From positions 81,823-145,822 of the forward strand of contig NZ_JAEQAZ010000009.1 of assembly GCF_016654115.1 (NCBI RefSeq): DNA of 64,000 nt, given 5' to 3'. A program made the translations under genes and the position numbers. Every line of letters begins with the position of its first letter. Position 1 is the first letter of the stretch. Origin of the DNA: Streptomyces sp. MBT53. GTDB lineage: Bacteria > Actinomycetota > Actinomycetes > Streptomycetales > Streptomycetaceae. This document shows positions 1-9,661 of this stretch, one piece after another. The notes under the pieces were generated by a model. The model worked only from the letters and a program-made list of their open reading frames with translations. It made no database searches and had not been told where the DNA came from.

Positions 1-1149
1 GGGCCGCGCCCGGTAGCCGAACACCGAACCCTGGTTGGGCAGCAGGATCGTGTTCGGGAACACGTTCCACGCCGTACCGGCCTCCGCCCACTGCTGGGGC
101 GTGATGTCCGGCCAGTCGTAACCCTCGGCGAGCGACAACTCCTTGTACAGCTGCATGTAGTACTGGCCGGCGGTCATCCCCTCCGGCACCTCCGCCGTCT
201 TCAGCGCCTCCGCGGCCCGCCAGCTCCGCTCGTTCTCCAGACCGCGCATGTCGTCGGCGATGTACTGCACGCTCAGCGCGACACTGAGCCGTTCGTCGGT
301 CACGCCGCCCGTGCCCCGGTTGGCCGGGTCCTTGGCGACGTCCTTCTTCTTCGGGCCCACACTCGAATAGTGCGCGTGCCGCTCGTACACGGTCGTCGGC
401 GCCCACATCCGGTTCTCGAGTTCCTTCATCGAGGCGATGTTGGTGTTCGACTTGTCGAAGCGGTACAGCTGCGGATGGGTCCCCGCCACGTGATAGGCCT
501 CGAGGAACCCGTCCAGCGCCGTCTTCCAATTGCACGGCAGCAGCACGCTCTTGTGCCACCGGTACCGCATGTGCTCGAACTGGAACGGCGCGAAGATCCG
601 CGGAATCGGGTCCAGATATTCGAGCAGCGGCTTCGCGTCCGGGTCCATGTTGATGAACACGAACCCGCCCCACTGCTCCGCCCGCACCTGCACCAGACCG
701 AGGTCGTCGTCCGAGCGCGGCACGAACTCCTCACGGTCCAGCACCAGCCGGATCGAACCGTCCAGGTTCCAACGCCAGCCGTGGAACGGGCAGATGAGCG
801 AACCGACCCGGCCCCGCCCCCGCGCCAGCCGCGTACCACGATGCCGGCACGCGTTGAAATAGGCCCGGATCGAGTCCTTGCCCTCCCGCACGATCAGGAT
901 CGAATGACCACCGATCTCGTACTCGACGAAACAACCGACCCCCGGCAGCTCCTCCACCCGACAGGCCATCAACCAGGCCCGCGTGAACACCTTCTCCAGC
1001 TCCAGCTTGAGGAACTCGGGGTCCAGATAACGGCTCTTGGGCACGAACGCACGCGAAAGCCGGTACTTCTCCGGGACCTTCTCGGCCGGCACATCGCCCT
1101 CGAACCACGGGACACGACGGTCCACTTGGGGCTCAACCACGGCAGACAC
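1..1149 (-). CDS. Rieske-type aromatic ring-hydroxylating dioxygenase, alpha subunit (C-terminus cut by window edge)
   Basis: Large subunit of a Rieske non-heme iron oxygenase, which inserts O2 into aromatic or related rings using electrons from a ferredoxin. 383 codons are visible and the C-terminus lies beyond base 1. The Rieske [2Fe-2S] ligands are C101-x-H103 and C120-P-F-H123 followed by GW. A mononuclear-iron region with the D..AYH...H pattern follows (DGFLEAYHVAGTHP). The start is a GTG at 1149, chosen because AAGGAG precedes it by about 9 bases and no better start is in frame. The ferredoxin gene is 37 bases upstream on the same strand and the reductase is divergent. Substrate is unknown. 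Confidence 0.9.
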   Translation of the reverse strand, partial: MSAVVEPQVDRRVPWFEGDVPAEKVPEKYRLSRAFVPKSRYLDPEFLKLELEKVFTRAWLMACRVEELPGVGCFVEYEIGGHSILIVREGKDSIRAYFNACRHRGTRLARGRGRVGSLICPFHGWRWNLDGSIRLVLDREEFVPRSDDDLGLVQVRAEQWGGFVFINMDPDAKPLLEYLDPIPRIFAPFQFEHMRYRWHKSVLLPCNWKTALDGFLEAYHVAGTHPQLYRFDKSNTNIASMKELENRMWAPTTVYERHAHYSSVGPKKKDVAKDPANRGTGGVTDERLSVALSVQYIADDMRGLENERSWRAAEALKTAEVPEGMTAGQYYMQLYKELSLAEGYDWPDITPQQWAEAGTAWNVFPNTILLPNQGSVFGYRARP

Positions 1150-1186
1150 CGATCACCACTCCTTCCACTGCTCACGCAGAGTCATC

Positions 1187-1468
1187 TCAGCCGGCGTCGG
1201 GACCGGCGACCTCGATCCCGTCGGTGCTCCGCACCACATGGATGCAGTTGCCCGGGCACTCGTCGGCTGCGTCGATCACGTCCAGGCGCAGCCGGTTCGC
1301 CACATCGGCCTGCGCGCCCTCGGGCGTCAGCAGTTCCCCGTCCTCGCCGTTCTTGACGTAGGCCAGTCCGTCGTCGCCGAACTCGAAGACTTCGGGGGCG
1401 TATTGGGTGCACAGGCCGTCACCCGTGCACAGTTTCTGATCGATCCACACCCGTACTTCATCGCTCAC
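1187..1468 (-). CDS. Small 3Fe-4S-type ferredoxin
   Basis: Encodes a 93-residue acidic ferredoxin that would carry electrons to the adjacent Rieske oxygenase. Visible cluster ligands are C14-x5-C20 (CTGDGLC) and C71-P, the arrangement of single-cluster actinobacterial ferredoxins that serve P450s and Rieske oxygenases; an extra C75 is present. The GTG start at 1468 is preceded by GAGGAGG at good spacing and gives the usual family length. The same frame stays open much further upstream, but that extension is antisense to the reductase gene and is not believed. Probably co-transcribed with the oxygenase. Confidence 0.88.
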   Translation of the reverse strand: MSDEVRVWIDQKLCTGDGLCTQYAPEVFEFGDDGLAYVKNGEDGELLTPEGAQADVANRLRLDVIDAADECPGNCIHVVRSTDGIEVAGPDAG

Positions 1469-1675
1469 GAGCCTCGCCCTCCTCGTCCGCAGAAAGCCGT
1501 CCGTCATCGCGGTGGCCCGTGACAGTGACTCTCCACGCGGCGTCCCGGACCGTCCACCGACCGTCCCATCAGGCGGGACCGGAGCCGACGGCCCTGATCG
1601 GAGCCGCCATAGACTCGGCCGGCCGACCACCGCCGTCCGCTGCCCACACTCCCCATCACCCCAGGAGGCCGGCCC

Positions 1676-2659
1676 GTGGCCGAGACCGTGACCACAGACA
1701 TCCTCATCGTCGGCGCCGGCCCGATCGGGCTCTACGGCGCCTACTGCGCGGGCTTCCGCGGGCTGCGGACCGTCCTGGTCGACGCGCTGCCGCAGTGCGG
1801 CGGCCAGATCACCGCGCTCTACCCGGAGAAGGAGATCCGTGACATCGCAGCCGTCCCCGGCACCCGAGGCCGCGACGTCGTCACCGCCCTCAAGGACCAG
1901 GCCGACGCGTTCGGACCGACGTATCTCCTGGGCCGCCAGGCGGTCGCCCTCGCCCACTCGCCCGACGGACGCCCGCAGGTCACCCTCTCCGACGGCGTCA
2001 CGGTGGATGCCGGAGCCGTCGTACTCACCGCCGGGATCGGCACGTTCACCCCGCGGACCCTCCCGGCCGGCGAGGAGTTCCTCGACCGGGGACTGAGCTA
2101 CTTCGTCCCCGATCCGGCCGAACACACCGACCGCGACGTCCTCGTCGTCGGCGGCGGGGACAGCGCCGTCGACTGGGCACTCGCCCTGCACCCGGTCGCC
2201 CGCTCGGTGACCCTCGTCCACCGCCGCGGCACGTTCCGGGCCCACGCGGCGAGCGTCCGCGAACTGCACGAGTGCGGGGTCGACATCGTCACCAACGCCC
2301 AGGTGGAGACCCTGGCCGGCGACCACCGGTTGCGCCGGGCGCACTTGAAGGTCGACGGGGAGACCGAACCCCGGGTGCTGACGGTGGACGCGGTCGTGGC
2401 CGCGCTCGGCTTCATCAGCAATCTCGGACCGCTGGCCGACTGGGGTGTCCAACTGGAGCGGCGCACGATCGTCGTCGACACCAGGATGCGCACCACGGTC
2501 GAGCGGATCTACGCGGCCGGTGACGTCACCGCCTACCCCGGCAAGGTCCGCCTGATGTCCGTCGGCTTCGGGGAGGTGGCGACCGCGGTCAACAACGCGG
2601 CCGTCGCCCTGGATCCCGCGCTGTCCCTGTTCCCCGGACACTCCACCGAATCTGCGTGA
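1676..2659 (+). CDS. Ferredoxin-NADP+ reductase, thioredoxin-reductase-like type
   Basis: 327-residue FAD/NAD(P)H oxidoreductase. An FAD-binding GAGPIG motif lies at residues 13-18, a CGGQ motif at 41-44 followed by ITALYPEKEI typical of the YumC-type ferredoxin-NADP reductases, and a second nucleotide-binding GGGDSAVDW near 160. The CxxC redox pair of true thioredoxin reductases is absent. It is divergent from the ferredoxin and Rieske genes across about 207 bases that should hold both promoters, and it would supply electrons from NAD(P)H to that ferredoxin. GTG start. Confidence 0.87.
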   Translation: MAETVTTDILIVGAGPIGLYGAYCAGFRGLRTVLVDALPQCGGQITALYPEKEIRDIAAVPGTRGRDVVTALKDQADAFGPTYLLGRQAVALAHSPDGRPQVTLSDGVTVDAGAVVLTAGIGTFTPRTLPAGEEFLDRGLSYFVPDPAEHTDRDVLVVGGGDSAVDWALALHPVARSVTLVHRRGTFRAHAASVRELHECGVDIVTNAQVETLAGDHRLRRAHLKVDGETEPRVLTVDAVVAALGFISNLGPLADWGVQLERRTIVVDTRMRTTVERIYAAGDVTAYPGKVRLMSVGFGEVATAVNNAAVALDPALSLFPGHSTESA

Positions 2660-2666
2660 ACACGGG

Positions 2667-2701
2667 ACTCCCTCTCGAAGAGACCGTCTTCGAGAGGGAG
2701 T
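2667..2701. terminator. Bidirectional intrinsic terminator hairpin
   Basis: Perfect 15-bp inverted repeat (arms 2667-2681 and 2687-2701) with a 5-base loop, lying between the convergent reductase and ketosteroid-dehydrogenase-like genes. There is no clear U-tract, as is common in high-GC actinobacteria. Confidence 0.85.
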
Positions 2702-2721
2702 TGAGGCCTTGTGCGTACCTG

Positions 2722-4308
2722 TCAGCTCTCGTCGGCCATGTCGACCGCGGCGATGTACGAGAACGCCATCGACGAACCGACGGGACCGCCCGCGCCCGGG
2801 TAGATCCGGCCGGACATCGGCGCCATCGTGTTGCCGGACGCGTAAAGGCCGGCGATCACCGAGCCGTCGGGCCGCAGCACGCGGGCGTGGTCGTCCGTCT
2901 TGAGACCTCCCTTGGTCCCCAGGTCGGACAGCACGATCGAGGCCGCGTAGAACGGCGCCTTGTCGATCACCCCGAGACAGGGGTTGGGCCCGTCGGTGTG
3001 CGACCCCGCCATCTGCGTGATCATCAGGTCCCAGGGATCCTCACCGCGACCGAACTCCTCGTCCTTGCCGCCCCGGGCGTACCCGTTGAACCGTTCGACG
3101 CTCTCGATGAGCGCACCCGGCGGCACACCGATCAACTCCGCCAACTCCTCCAGCGAGTCGGCCCGCTTCAGCACACCTGCGGCGACGAACTTCTCGACGT
3201 CGAACCAGCCCGGAACCTGCGGCGCGACCGGCAGCCCGGCGAACGCCCTCCTGTTGTCGAGCTGGCGCTGGTCGAACACCCAGTGCGTCGGCAGGTGCGA
3301 CACGCCTGACGACCTGTGCGCCTTGAGCATCTCGTGACCGGCGCGGTCGTAGGGGAGCCGCTCGTTCATGTAACGCTGGCCAGCCGCGTTGACCCAAATA
3401 CCGCTCCAGACCGACGTGTAGAACACCGGGCGGGTGTCGGGCACGACGAGGCCCGGTGCGAACCACGACTCGTCGAGCAGGTCGGTCGCCGCGCCGATGT
3501 CGATGCCCGCGACGAGGGCGTCACCGGTGTTGCCCGGGCAGCCCTGGGTCCACTCGTCGGTGACTCCGGGCTGGAACCGCTCACGCAGTTCGCCGTTCCG
3601 CTCGTAGCCGCCGGCGGCGAGTAGCACGCCTCGGCGGGCGCGGAACTCGACCGACTCGCCCTCGCTCAGGGCCTCGACGCCGACGACCGCGCCGTCCTCG
3701 ACGAGGAGACGCGTCAGCCCGGTGTTCGTGCGCACGGTGCCGTTGCCGGTCTCCATGAAGGCGAGCAGCGCCCGGCCGATGAGGGCCTGGCCGCCGATCA
3801 TCCTCGGGCCGACCTCGACACCCCAGCGTTCCGTCCACAACGGCCTGCGCACCAGCGGTTCCAGCGCGCCGAGTTCGGACCGGTCGAGGTCCGGAGGGAA
3901 GATGGTGCGCCCCTGCGGCAGGCTCCCCGGCCGTCCCGCGAAATAGTCCGGCACGCCCTGCCAGACGAACTGGCCGAACCGCGGATTCCGCTCCAACTCC
4001 TCGATCAGGACGGGCCCCGCCCGCAGGAAGGCCTCCCGCAGCGAGGCCGGCGAGTCGTCGCCGACGATCGCGTCGAGATAGGGGCGTGCGACATCGGGAC
4101 CGTCCTCGACACCGGCCCGCTGCTCGGCCGCGTTGCCCGGCAGCCAGATCCCGGCGCCCGAATAGGCCGTGGTCCCGCCGACGTACTCCGTCTTCTCGAT
4201 GACCAGCGTACGGAGCCCGCGGGAGGCCGCCGCGTACGCGCCGACGAGCCCCGCGCCCGAACCGACGACGATGACGTCGTAGGAATCGGCTGTGCCTTCG
4301 TCGCTCAT
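2722..4308 (-). CDS. FAD-dependent 3-ketosteroid-delta1-dehydrogenase-like flavoprotein
   Basis: 528 residues of the fumarate reductase/KstD flavoprotein family, which dehydrogenates 3-oxosteroids or related alicyclic ketones. An N-terminal Rossmann motif GSGAGLVGAYAA lies near residues 17-28, followed by VGGTTAYSGAGIW, the FAD-pyrophosphate region. The C-terminal block GLYASGNTMAPMSG..YPGAGGPVGSSMAFSY is the KstD signature that closes the FAD site. ATG start. The VOC gene lies 32 bases upstream on the same strand. With the neighbouring Rieske oxygenase set it suggests ring degradation, but a true steroid substrate is not shown. Confidence 0.85.
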   Translation of the reverse strand: MSDEGTADSYDVIVVGSGAGLVGAYAAASRGLRTLVIEKTEYVGGTTAYSGAGIWLPGNAAEQRAGVEDGPDVARPYLDAIVGDDSPASLREAFLRAGPVLIEELERNPRFGQFVWQGVPDYFAGRPGSLPQGRTIFPPDLDRSELGALEPLVRRPLWTERWGVEVGPRMIGGQALIGRALLAFMETGNGTVRTNTGLTRLLVEDGAVVGVEALSEGESVEFRARRGVLLAAGGYERNGELRERFQPGVTDEWTQGCPGNTGDALVAGIDIGAATDLLDESWFAPGLVVPDTRPVFYTSVWSGIWVNAAGQRYMNERLPYDRAGHEMLKAHRSSGVSHLPTHWVFDQRQLDNRRAFAGLPVAPQVPGWFDVEKFVAAGVLKRADSLEELAELIGVPPGALIESVERFNGYARGGKDEEFGRGEDPWDLMITQMAGSHTDGPNPCLGVIDKAPFYAASIVLSDLGTKGGLKTDDHARVLRPDGSVIAGLYASGNTMAPMSGRIYPGAGGPVGSSMAFSYIAAVDMADES

Positions 4309-4340
4309 GACGTTTCCTCTCCCGATCCCGAATTCCCTTG

Positions 4341-4892
4341 TCAGCGGCCCGCGTTGGACGCGGCCTCAAGATGTGCGAACCCCTGGGCGGATGCCTCGTC
4401 CAGCTCCATGACCTCGACGTAGTGGCCCAGTTCGGCCGTCATGTCGAGATAGCCGAACCGGATGCCACCGCTGTCCCCGAACTGCTTCCAGGTCCTGCCG
4501 CTCGCGGCGACGATCGCGGACGCCTCGTCGAAGTCGTCGACGCGGAAGCCCAGATGATGCAGCGTCGCCGGCTCCCCGGGCCGGACGGCGCCGCGATAGA
4601 GGTCGACCGCGCCGCCGACCGGACGGATGATCTCCAGGTTGGTCGGCCCGGCGTTGACCAGCGCCACATCGATGACCCACTCCTCGGCGGGCACACCGTC
4701 CACCACCACGAAGGGGGTGCGCGGGGCGTCGGTACCGACGGGCGGCAGGCCGCCGCCCAACGACGACTTGAAGTGCTTGACGGATCGCACGGTCCCCAGC
4801 CTCGATTCGAGGAACGTGGCCGCAGCGTCGATGTCGTCCGTCACATATCCGAGCTGCATGAAATTACGGAAGAGGTCACTCAACGACCGCAC
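4341..4892 (-). CDS. VOC (glyoxalase/bleomycin-resistance) superfamily protein
   Basis: About 183 residues with the paired beta-alpha-beta-beta-beta modules of the vicinal oxygen chelate fold. Candidate metal ligands are in LHHLGFRVDD and GHYVEVMEL. Length and motifs fit the methylmalonyl-CoA epimerase/extradiol-like VOC group, but the reaction cannot be assigned. A GTG start at 4892 (VRSLSDLF) is preferred because a G-rich Shine-Dalgarno-like run sits 7 bases upstream; in-frame codons further upstream lack one. Same strand and probably same operon as the KstD-like gene. Confidence 0.75.
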   Translation of the reverse strand: MRSLSDLFRNFMQLGYVTDDIDAAATFLESRLGTVRSVKHFKSSLGGGLPPVGTDAPRTPFVVVDGVPAEEWVIDVALVNAGPTNLEIIRPVGGAVDLYRGAVRPGEPATLHHLGFRVDDFDEASAIVAASGRTWKQFGDSGGIRFGYLDMTAELGHYVEVMELDEASAQGFAHLEAASNAGR

Positions 4893-5029
4893 TCGGCACC
4901 CCCTGCTCTGGCTGGCCCGGCGGACCACGGGCATCGACTGTCCATCCGCCCGTCACGGTCGTCCACCGGATGTCCCACCAGACGGAATCGGCGGCGCCGG
5001 GGCGGATCCCGCGGTGGCACGATGCGGCG

Positions 5030-5488
5030 ATGACCACATCCAGCGCGGGGGCGGCCCAACTGCCCGTGGACCGGGCGGCGATCGAGCACCGGCTCATCAC
5101 CATGCGCAAGTCGGTCGGCCAACTCGACGGGCTCGAAGCGCTGGACAGCGCACGCCTGGCCGCCGATCCGGGAGCCGGGCTCGTCATCGAACGCATTCTG
5201 GCGCTCTTGTACGACCTGGCCCTCGCCATCAACCGAACCGCGCTGTCGGGCCGACGACCGGGGACACCGACAGCCTCGTTCGGCGCGGCCGAGCGGGCCG
5301 GAGTGATCGACGCCGAACTGGCCGACGCCCTCGCGCCTGCGGACGGCCCGCACCACGTCCTCGTACAGCTGTGTCTGGACAGCGACCCCGAGCAGGTCCG
5401 CGCGATCGTGGATGCCGCGCGGTCCGGATACCGGGAGTACGTACGGCAGGTGACCGACTGGATCACCGACGATCTCGGGGAGGACTGA
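5030..5488 (+). CDS. HepT-like (DUF86) protein with degenerate RNase motif
   Basis: 152 residues resembling the HepT/DUF86 family, all-helical proteins that are the RNase-like toxin half of HepT/MntA toxin-antitoxin pairs. The family layout is visible: an N-terminal long helix, DLALAINR in the middle, then a segment where the active R-x(4-6)-H motif normally reads RNxLVH. Here it is HHVLVQ, so both the Arg and the His of the motif are replaced. No nucleotidyltransferase antitoxin gene lies beside it. Start is ATG 5030. It ends 6 bases before the convergent LysR gene. A non-catalytic or decayed homologue is likely. Confidence 0.7.
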   Translation: MTTSSAGAAQLPVDRAAIEHRLITMRKSVGQLDGLEALDSARLAADPGAGLVIERILALLYDLALAINRTALSGRRPGTPTASFGAAERAGVIDAELADALAPADGPHHVLVQLCLDSDPEQVRAIVDAARSGYREYVRQVTDWITDDLGED

Positions 5489-5494
5489 ACCCGG

Positions 5495-6397
5495 TCAGGA
5501 CGGCCATTCCGGTTCGGTGACGGTCGCGGCGAGTGCGTCGAGAAGCACCTGGGCGGGCTGGGACGCGGGCGGTTTGCCGTGGACGGCGGCCACGACCTGG
5601 CGGCGCATGCCGGGGATGCGGTGGAGGCTGACCCCGGGGTGCCGGTTGGCGAGGAGGGTGAGTCCCGGCAGCAGGCTCACGCCGAGTCCGGCCGCGACGA
5701 GCGCCTGTACGGCGACGTAGTCGTCGGTCTCGAACTCGACCACCGGCTCGAAGCCGGCCCGGCCGCAGGCCGCGACGAGATGCTCACGGCAGCGTTCGCA
5801 CCCGGCGATCCAGCGCGCGTCGGCATAGGTGGCCAGCTCCGCGCGGGGCCCGTCCCAGCACCGGTCCGCCGGGGTGACCACGTACAACGGCTCGTCGAGC
5901 AGCGGTGTCATCGTGGTGTCGCGGCGGTCGCGCTGGGGCGGATCGCCGTGCTCGAAGATCAGCGCCACGTCCACGTCGTTGTTGCGCAGGGCGTTGAGCG
6001 CGTCGGGCGGTTCGGCCTCCCGCAGGGTCAGTTCGATCGCGGGATGCTCGACGGACACGCGGGCGGCGGCGAGCGGCACGAGGGTGGCGAGCGCCGAGGG
6101 AAACGCGGCGAGCCGGACCCGGCCGGTGCGCAGTCCGGCCAGTTCGTCCAGTTCGGCGTGCACCGACTCGACCTGCGCGAGGATCGACTCGGCCCGGTCC
6201 ACCAGCAGCCGGCCGGCCTCCGTGAGCCGGATACCGCGCCCCATCCGCTGCAGCAGCGGCACCCCGACCTCGGCCTCCAGCTTGGCGAGTTGATGACTCA
6301 CCGAGGGCTGGGCGTAGTGCAGTGCCTCGGCGGCTGCCGTGATCGAACCCTCGCGGGCGACGGCGACCAGGACGCGCAACCGACTCAAGTCGATCAT
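5495..6397 (-). CDS. LysR-family transcriptional regulator
   Basis: About 300 residues with an N-terminal winged helix-turn-helix (MIDLSRLRVLVAVA..GSITAAAEALHYAQPSVSHQLAKLE) and a periplasmic-binding-like effector domain. The family-typical start is ATG 6397; an upstream in-frame ATG at 6442 would add 15 atypical residues. It is divergent from the encapsulin operon and shares about 174 bases of upstream DNA with it, the usual arrangement for a LysR regulator and its target, so it is the best candidate regulator of the encapsulin genes. CysB and related LysR proteins control sulfur genes elsewhere, but the ligand here is unknown. Confidence 0.88.
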   Translation of the reverse strand: MIDLSRLRVLVAVAREGSITAAAEALHYAQPSVSHQLAKLEAEVGVPLLQRMGRGIRLTEAGRLLVDRAESILAQVESVHAELDELAGLRTGRVRLAAFPSALATLVPLAAARVSVEHPAIELTLREAEPPDALNALRNNDVDVALIFEHGDPPQRDRRDTTMTPLLDEPLYVVTPADRCWDGPRAELATYADARWIAGCERCREHLVAACGRAGFEPVVEFETDDYVAVQALVAAGLGVSLLPGLTLLANRHPGVSLHRIPGMRRQVVAAVHGKPPASQPAQVLLDALAATVTEPEWPS

Positions 6398-6571
6398 TTG
6401 TGAATCATAGACCGCGTCGATGACAGCCTCGAAAACACGCATTGGACCATTACCGGGCTCACTGCGACGGTGAATCGATAGTGGGTGCGAGAGATCTCGG
6501 CCGTACCTGTCCTGTCGGCGATCTCACCCCTCACGCCTGCCCGGATCCCGGGCGCCGAAAGGAGATGGCGC

Positions 6572-7510
6572 ATGACCACGGCTGTGAATCCACCGTCGCG
6601 ATCGATGTCGGTGAGCGACAGCGCGGCGCGGACCCTCGCGAACGCCACCAAGACCGTTCCCCAGATGGCCTCCATCACGCCTCGCTGGCTGGTGCATCTG
6701 ATGTCCTGGGTCCCGGTCGAGGCCGGCATCTACCGGGTGAACAAGGTCGTCCACCCCGAGTCGGTGCGCATCGAGTGCGACAACTACGACGAGTCGCCGC
6801 TCCCGGACACCTTCGTCGACTACGAACGCGAGCCCCGCGAGTACCGGCTCAAGGCCGTCCAGACGGTCCTGGACCTCCACACCCGCATCTCCGACCTGTA
6901 CTCCAGCCCGCACAACCAGACCGCACAGCAGCTGCGGCTGACCATCGAGGCGGTGAAGGAACACCAGGAGGGCGAGCTGATCAACAGCCCGGAGTACGGG
7001 ATGCTGGCCAGCGTGGCGGACACCCAGCGCATCTCCACCATGGCGGGCCCGCCGACCCCGGACGACCTCGACGCCCTCATCACGAAGGTGTGGAAGCAGC
7101 CGGCCTTCTTCCTCACCCACCCCGAGGGGATCGCCGCGTTCGGCAGGGAGTGCACCCGGCGAGGCGTACCGCCGGCCACGGTCAGCATGTTCGGCTCGCA
7201 GTTCCTGACCTGGCGCGGCCTGCCGATCATCCCGTCGGACAAGGTCCCGCTGGAGAACGGCAGGACCAAGTTCATCCTGCTGCGCACCGGCGAGTCGCGC
7301 CAGGGCGTGGTCGGACTGTTCCAGCCCGGGCTCTCCGGCGAGCAGGGCATGGGTCTGTCGGTGCGGTTCATGCAGATCGACCGCAGCGCCATCGCCTCCT
7401 ACCTGATCTCCCTCTACTGCTCGCTCGCGGTCCTCACCGACGACGCGCTCGCCGTGCTCGACGACGTCGAGGTCGACAAGTTCCATGACTACGCGCCGAG
7501 TTACCGGTAG
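6572..7510 (+). CDS. Family 2A encapsulin nanocompartment shell protein
   Basis: 312-residue HK97-fold shell protein that self-assembles into a protein nanocompartment. It closely resembles the SrpI-like family 2 encapsulins in its ordered blocks (MASITPRWLVHLMSWVPVEAG, YRVNKVV, SSPHNQTAQQLRLTIEAVKEHQ). It lacks the cyclic-nucleotide-binding insertion of the 2B group. ATG 6572 has an excellent GAAAGGAG site 8 bases upstream. The next gene, 2 bases away, is the standard 2A cargo, a cysteine desulfurase with a long disordered N-terminal region. Family 2A shells with this cargo have been reported to sequester sulfur. Confidence 0.9.
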   Translation: MTTAVNPPSRSMSVSDSAARTLANATKTVPQMASITPRWLVHLMSWVPVEAGIYRVNKVVHPESVRIECDNYDESPLPDTFVDYEREPREYRLKAVQTVLDLHTRISDLYSSPHNQTAQQLRLTIEAVKEHQEGELINSPEYGMLASVADTQRISTMAGPPTPDDLDALITKVWKQPAFFLTHPEGIAAFGRECTRRGVPPATVSMFGSQFLTWRGLPIIPSDKVPLENGRTKFILLRTGESRQGVVGLFQPGLSGEQGMGLSVRFMQIDRSAIASYLISLYCSLAVLTDDALAVLDDVEVDKFHDYAPSYR

Positions 7511-7512
7511 CC

Positions 7513-9597
<2,085 letters not shown>

Positions 9598-9619
9598 CCG
9601 AACGCGCCACCACAACCGG

Positions 9620-9652
9620 TACGGCGGAGACCTGTCCAAGGTCTCCGCCGTA
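9620..9652. terminator. Intrinsic terminator hairpin after the encapsulin operon
   Basis: Perfect 13-bp inverted repeat (arms 9620-9632 and 9640-9652) with a 7-base loop. It lies between the stop of the cysteine desulfurase and the convergent end of the substrate-binding lipoprotein, so it probably works in both directions. Confidence 0.85.
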
Positions 9653-9661
9653 TCCGTCGGG

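Noticed and set aside
1469..2641. Long upstream extension of the ferredoxin frame
   Set aside because: It would run antisense through the reductase gene; the GTG at 1468 with GAGGAGG gives the normal ferredoxin length.
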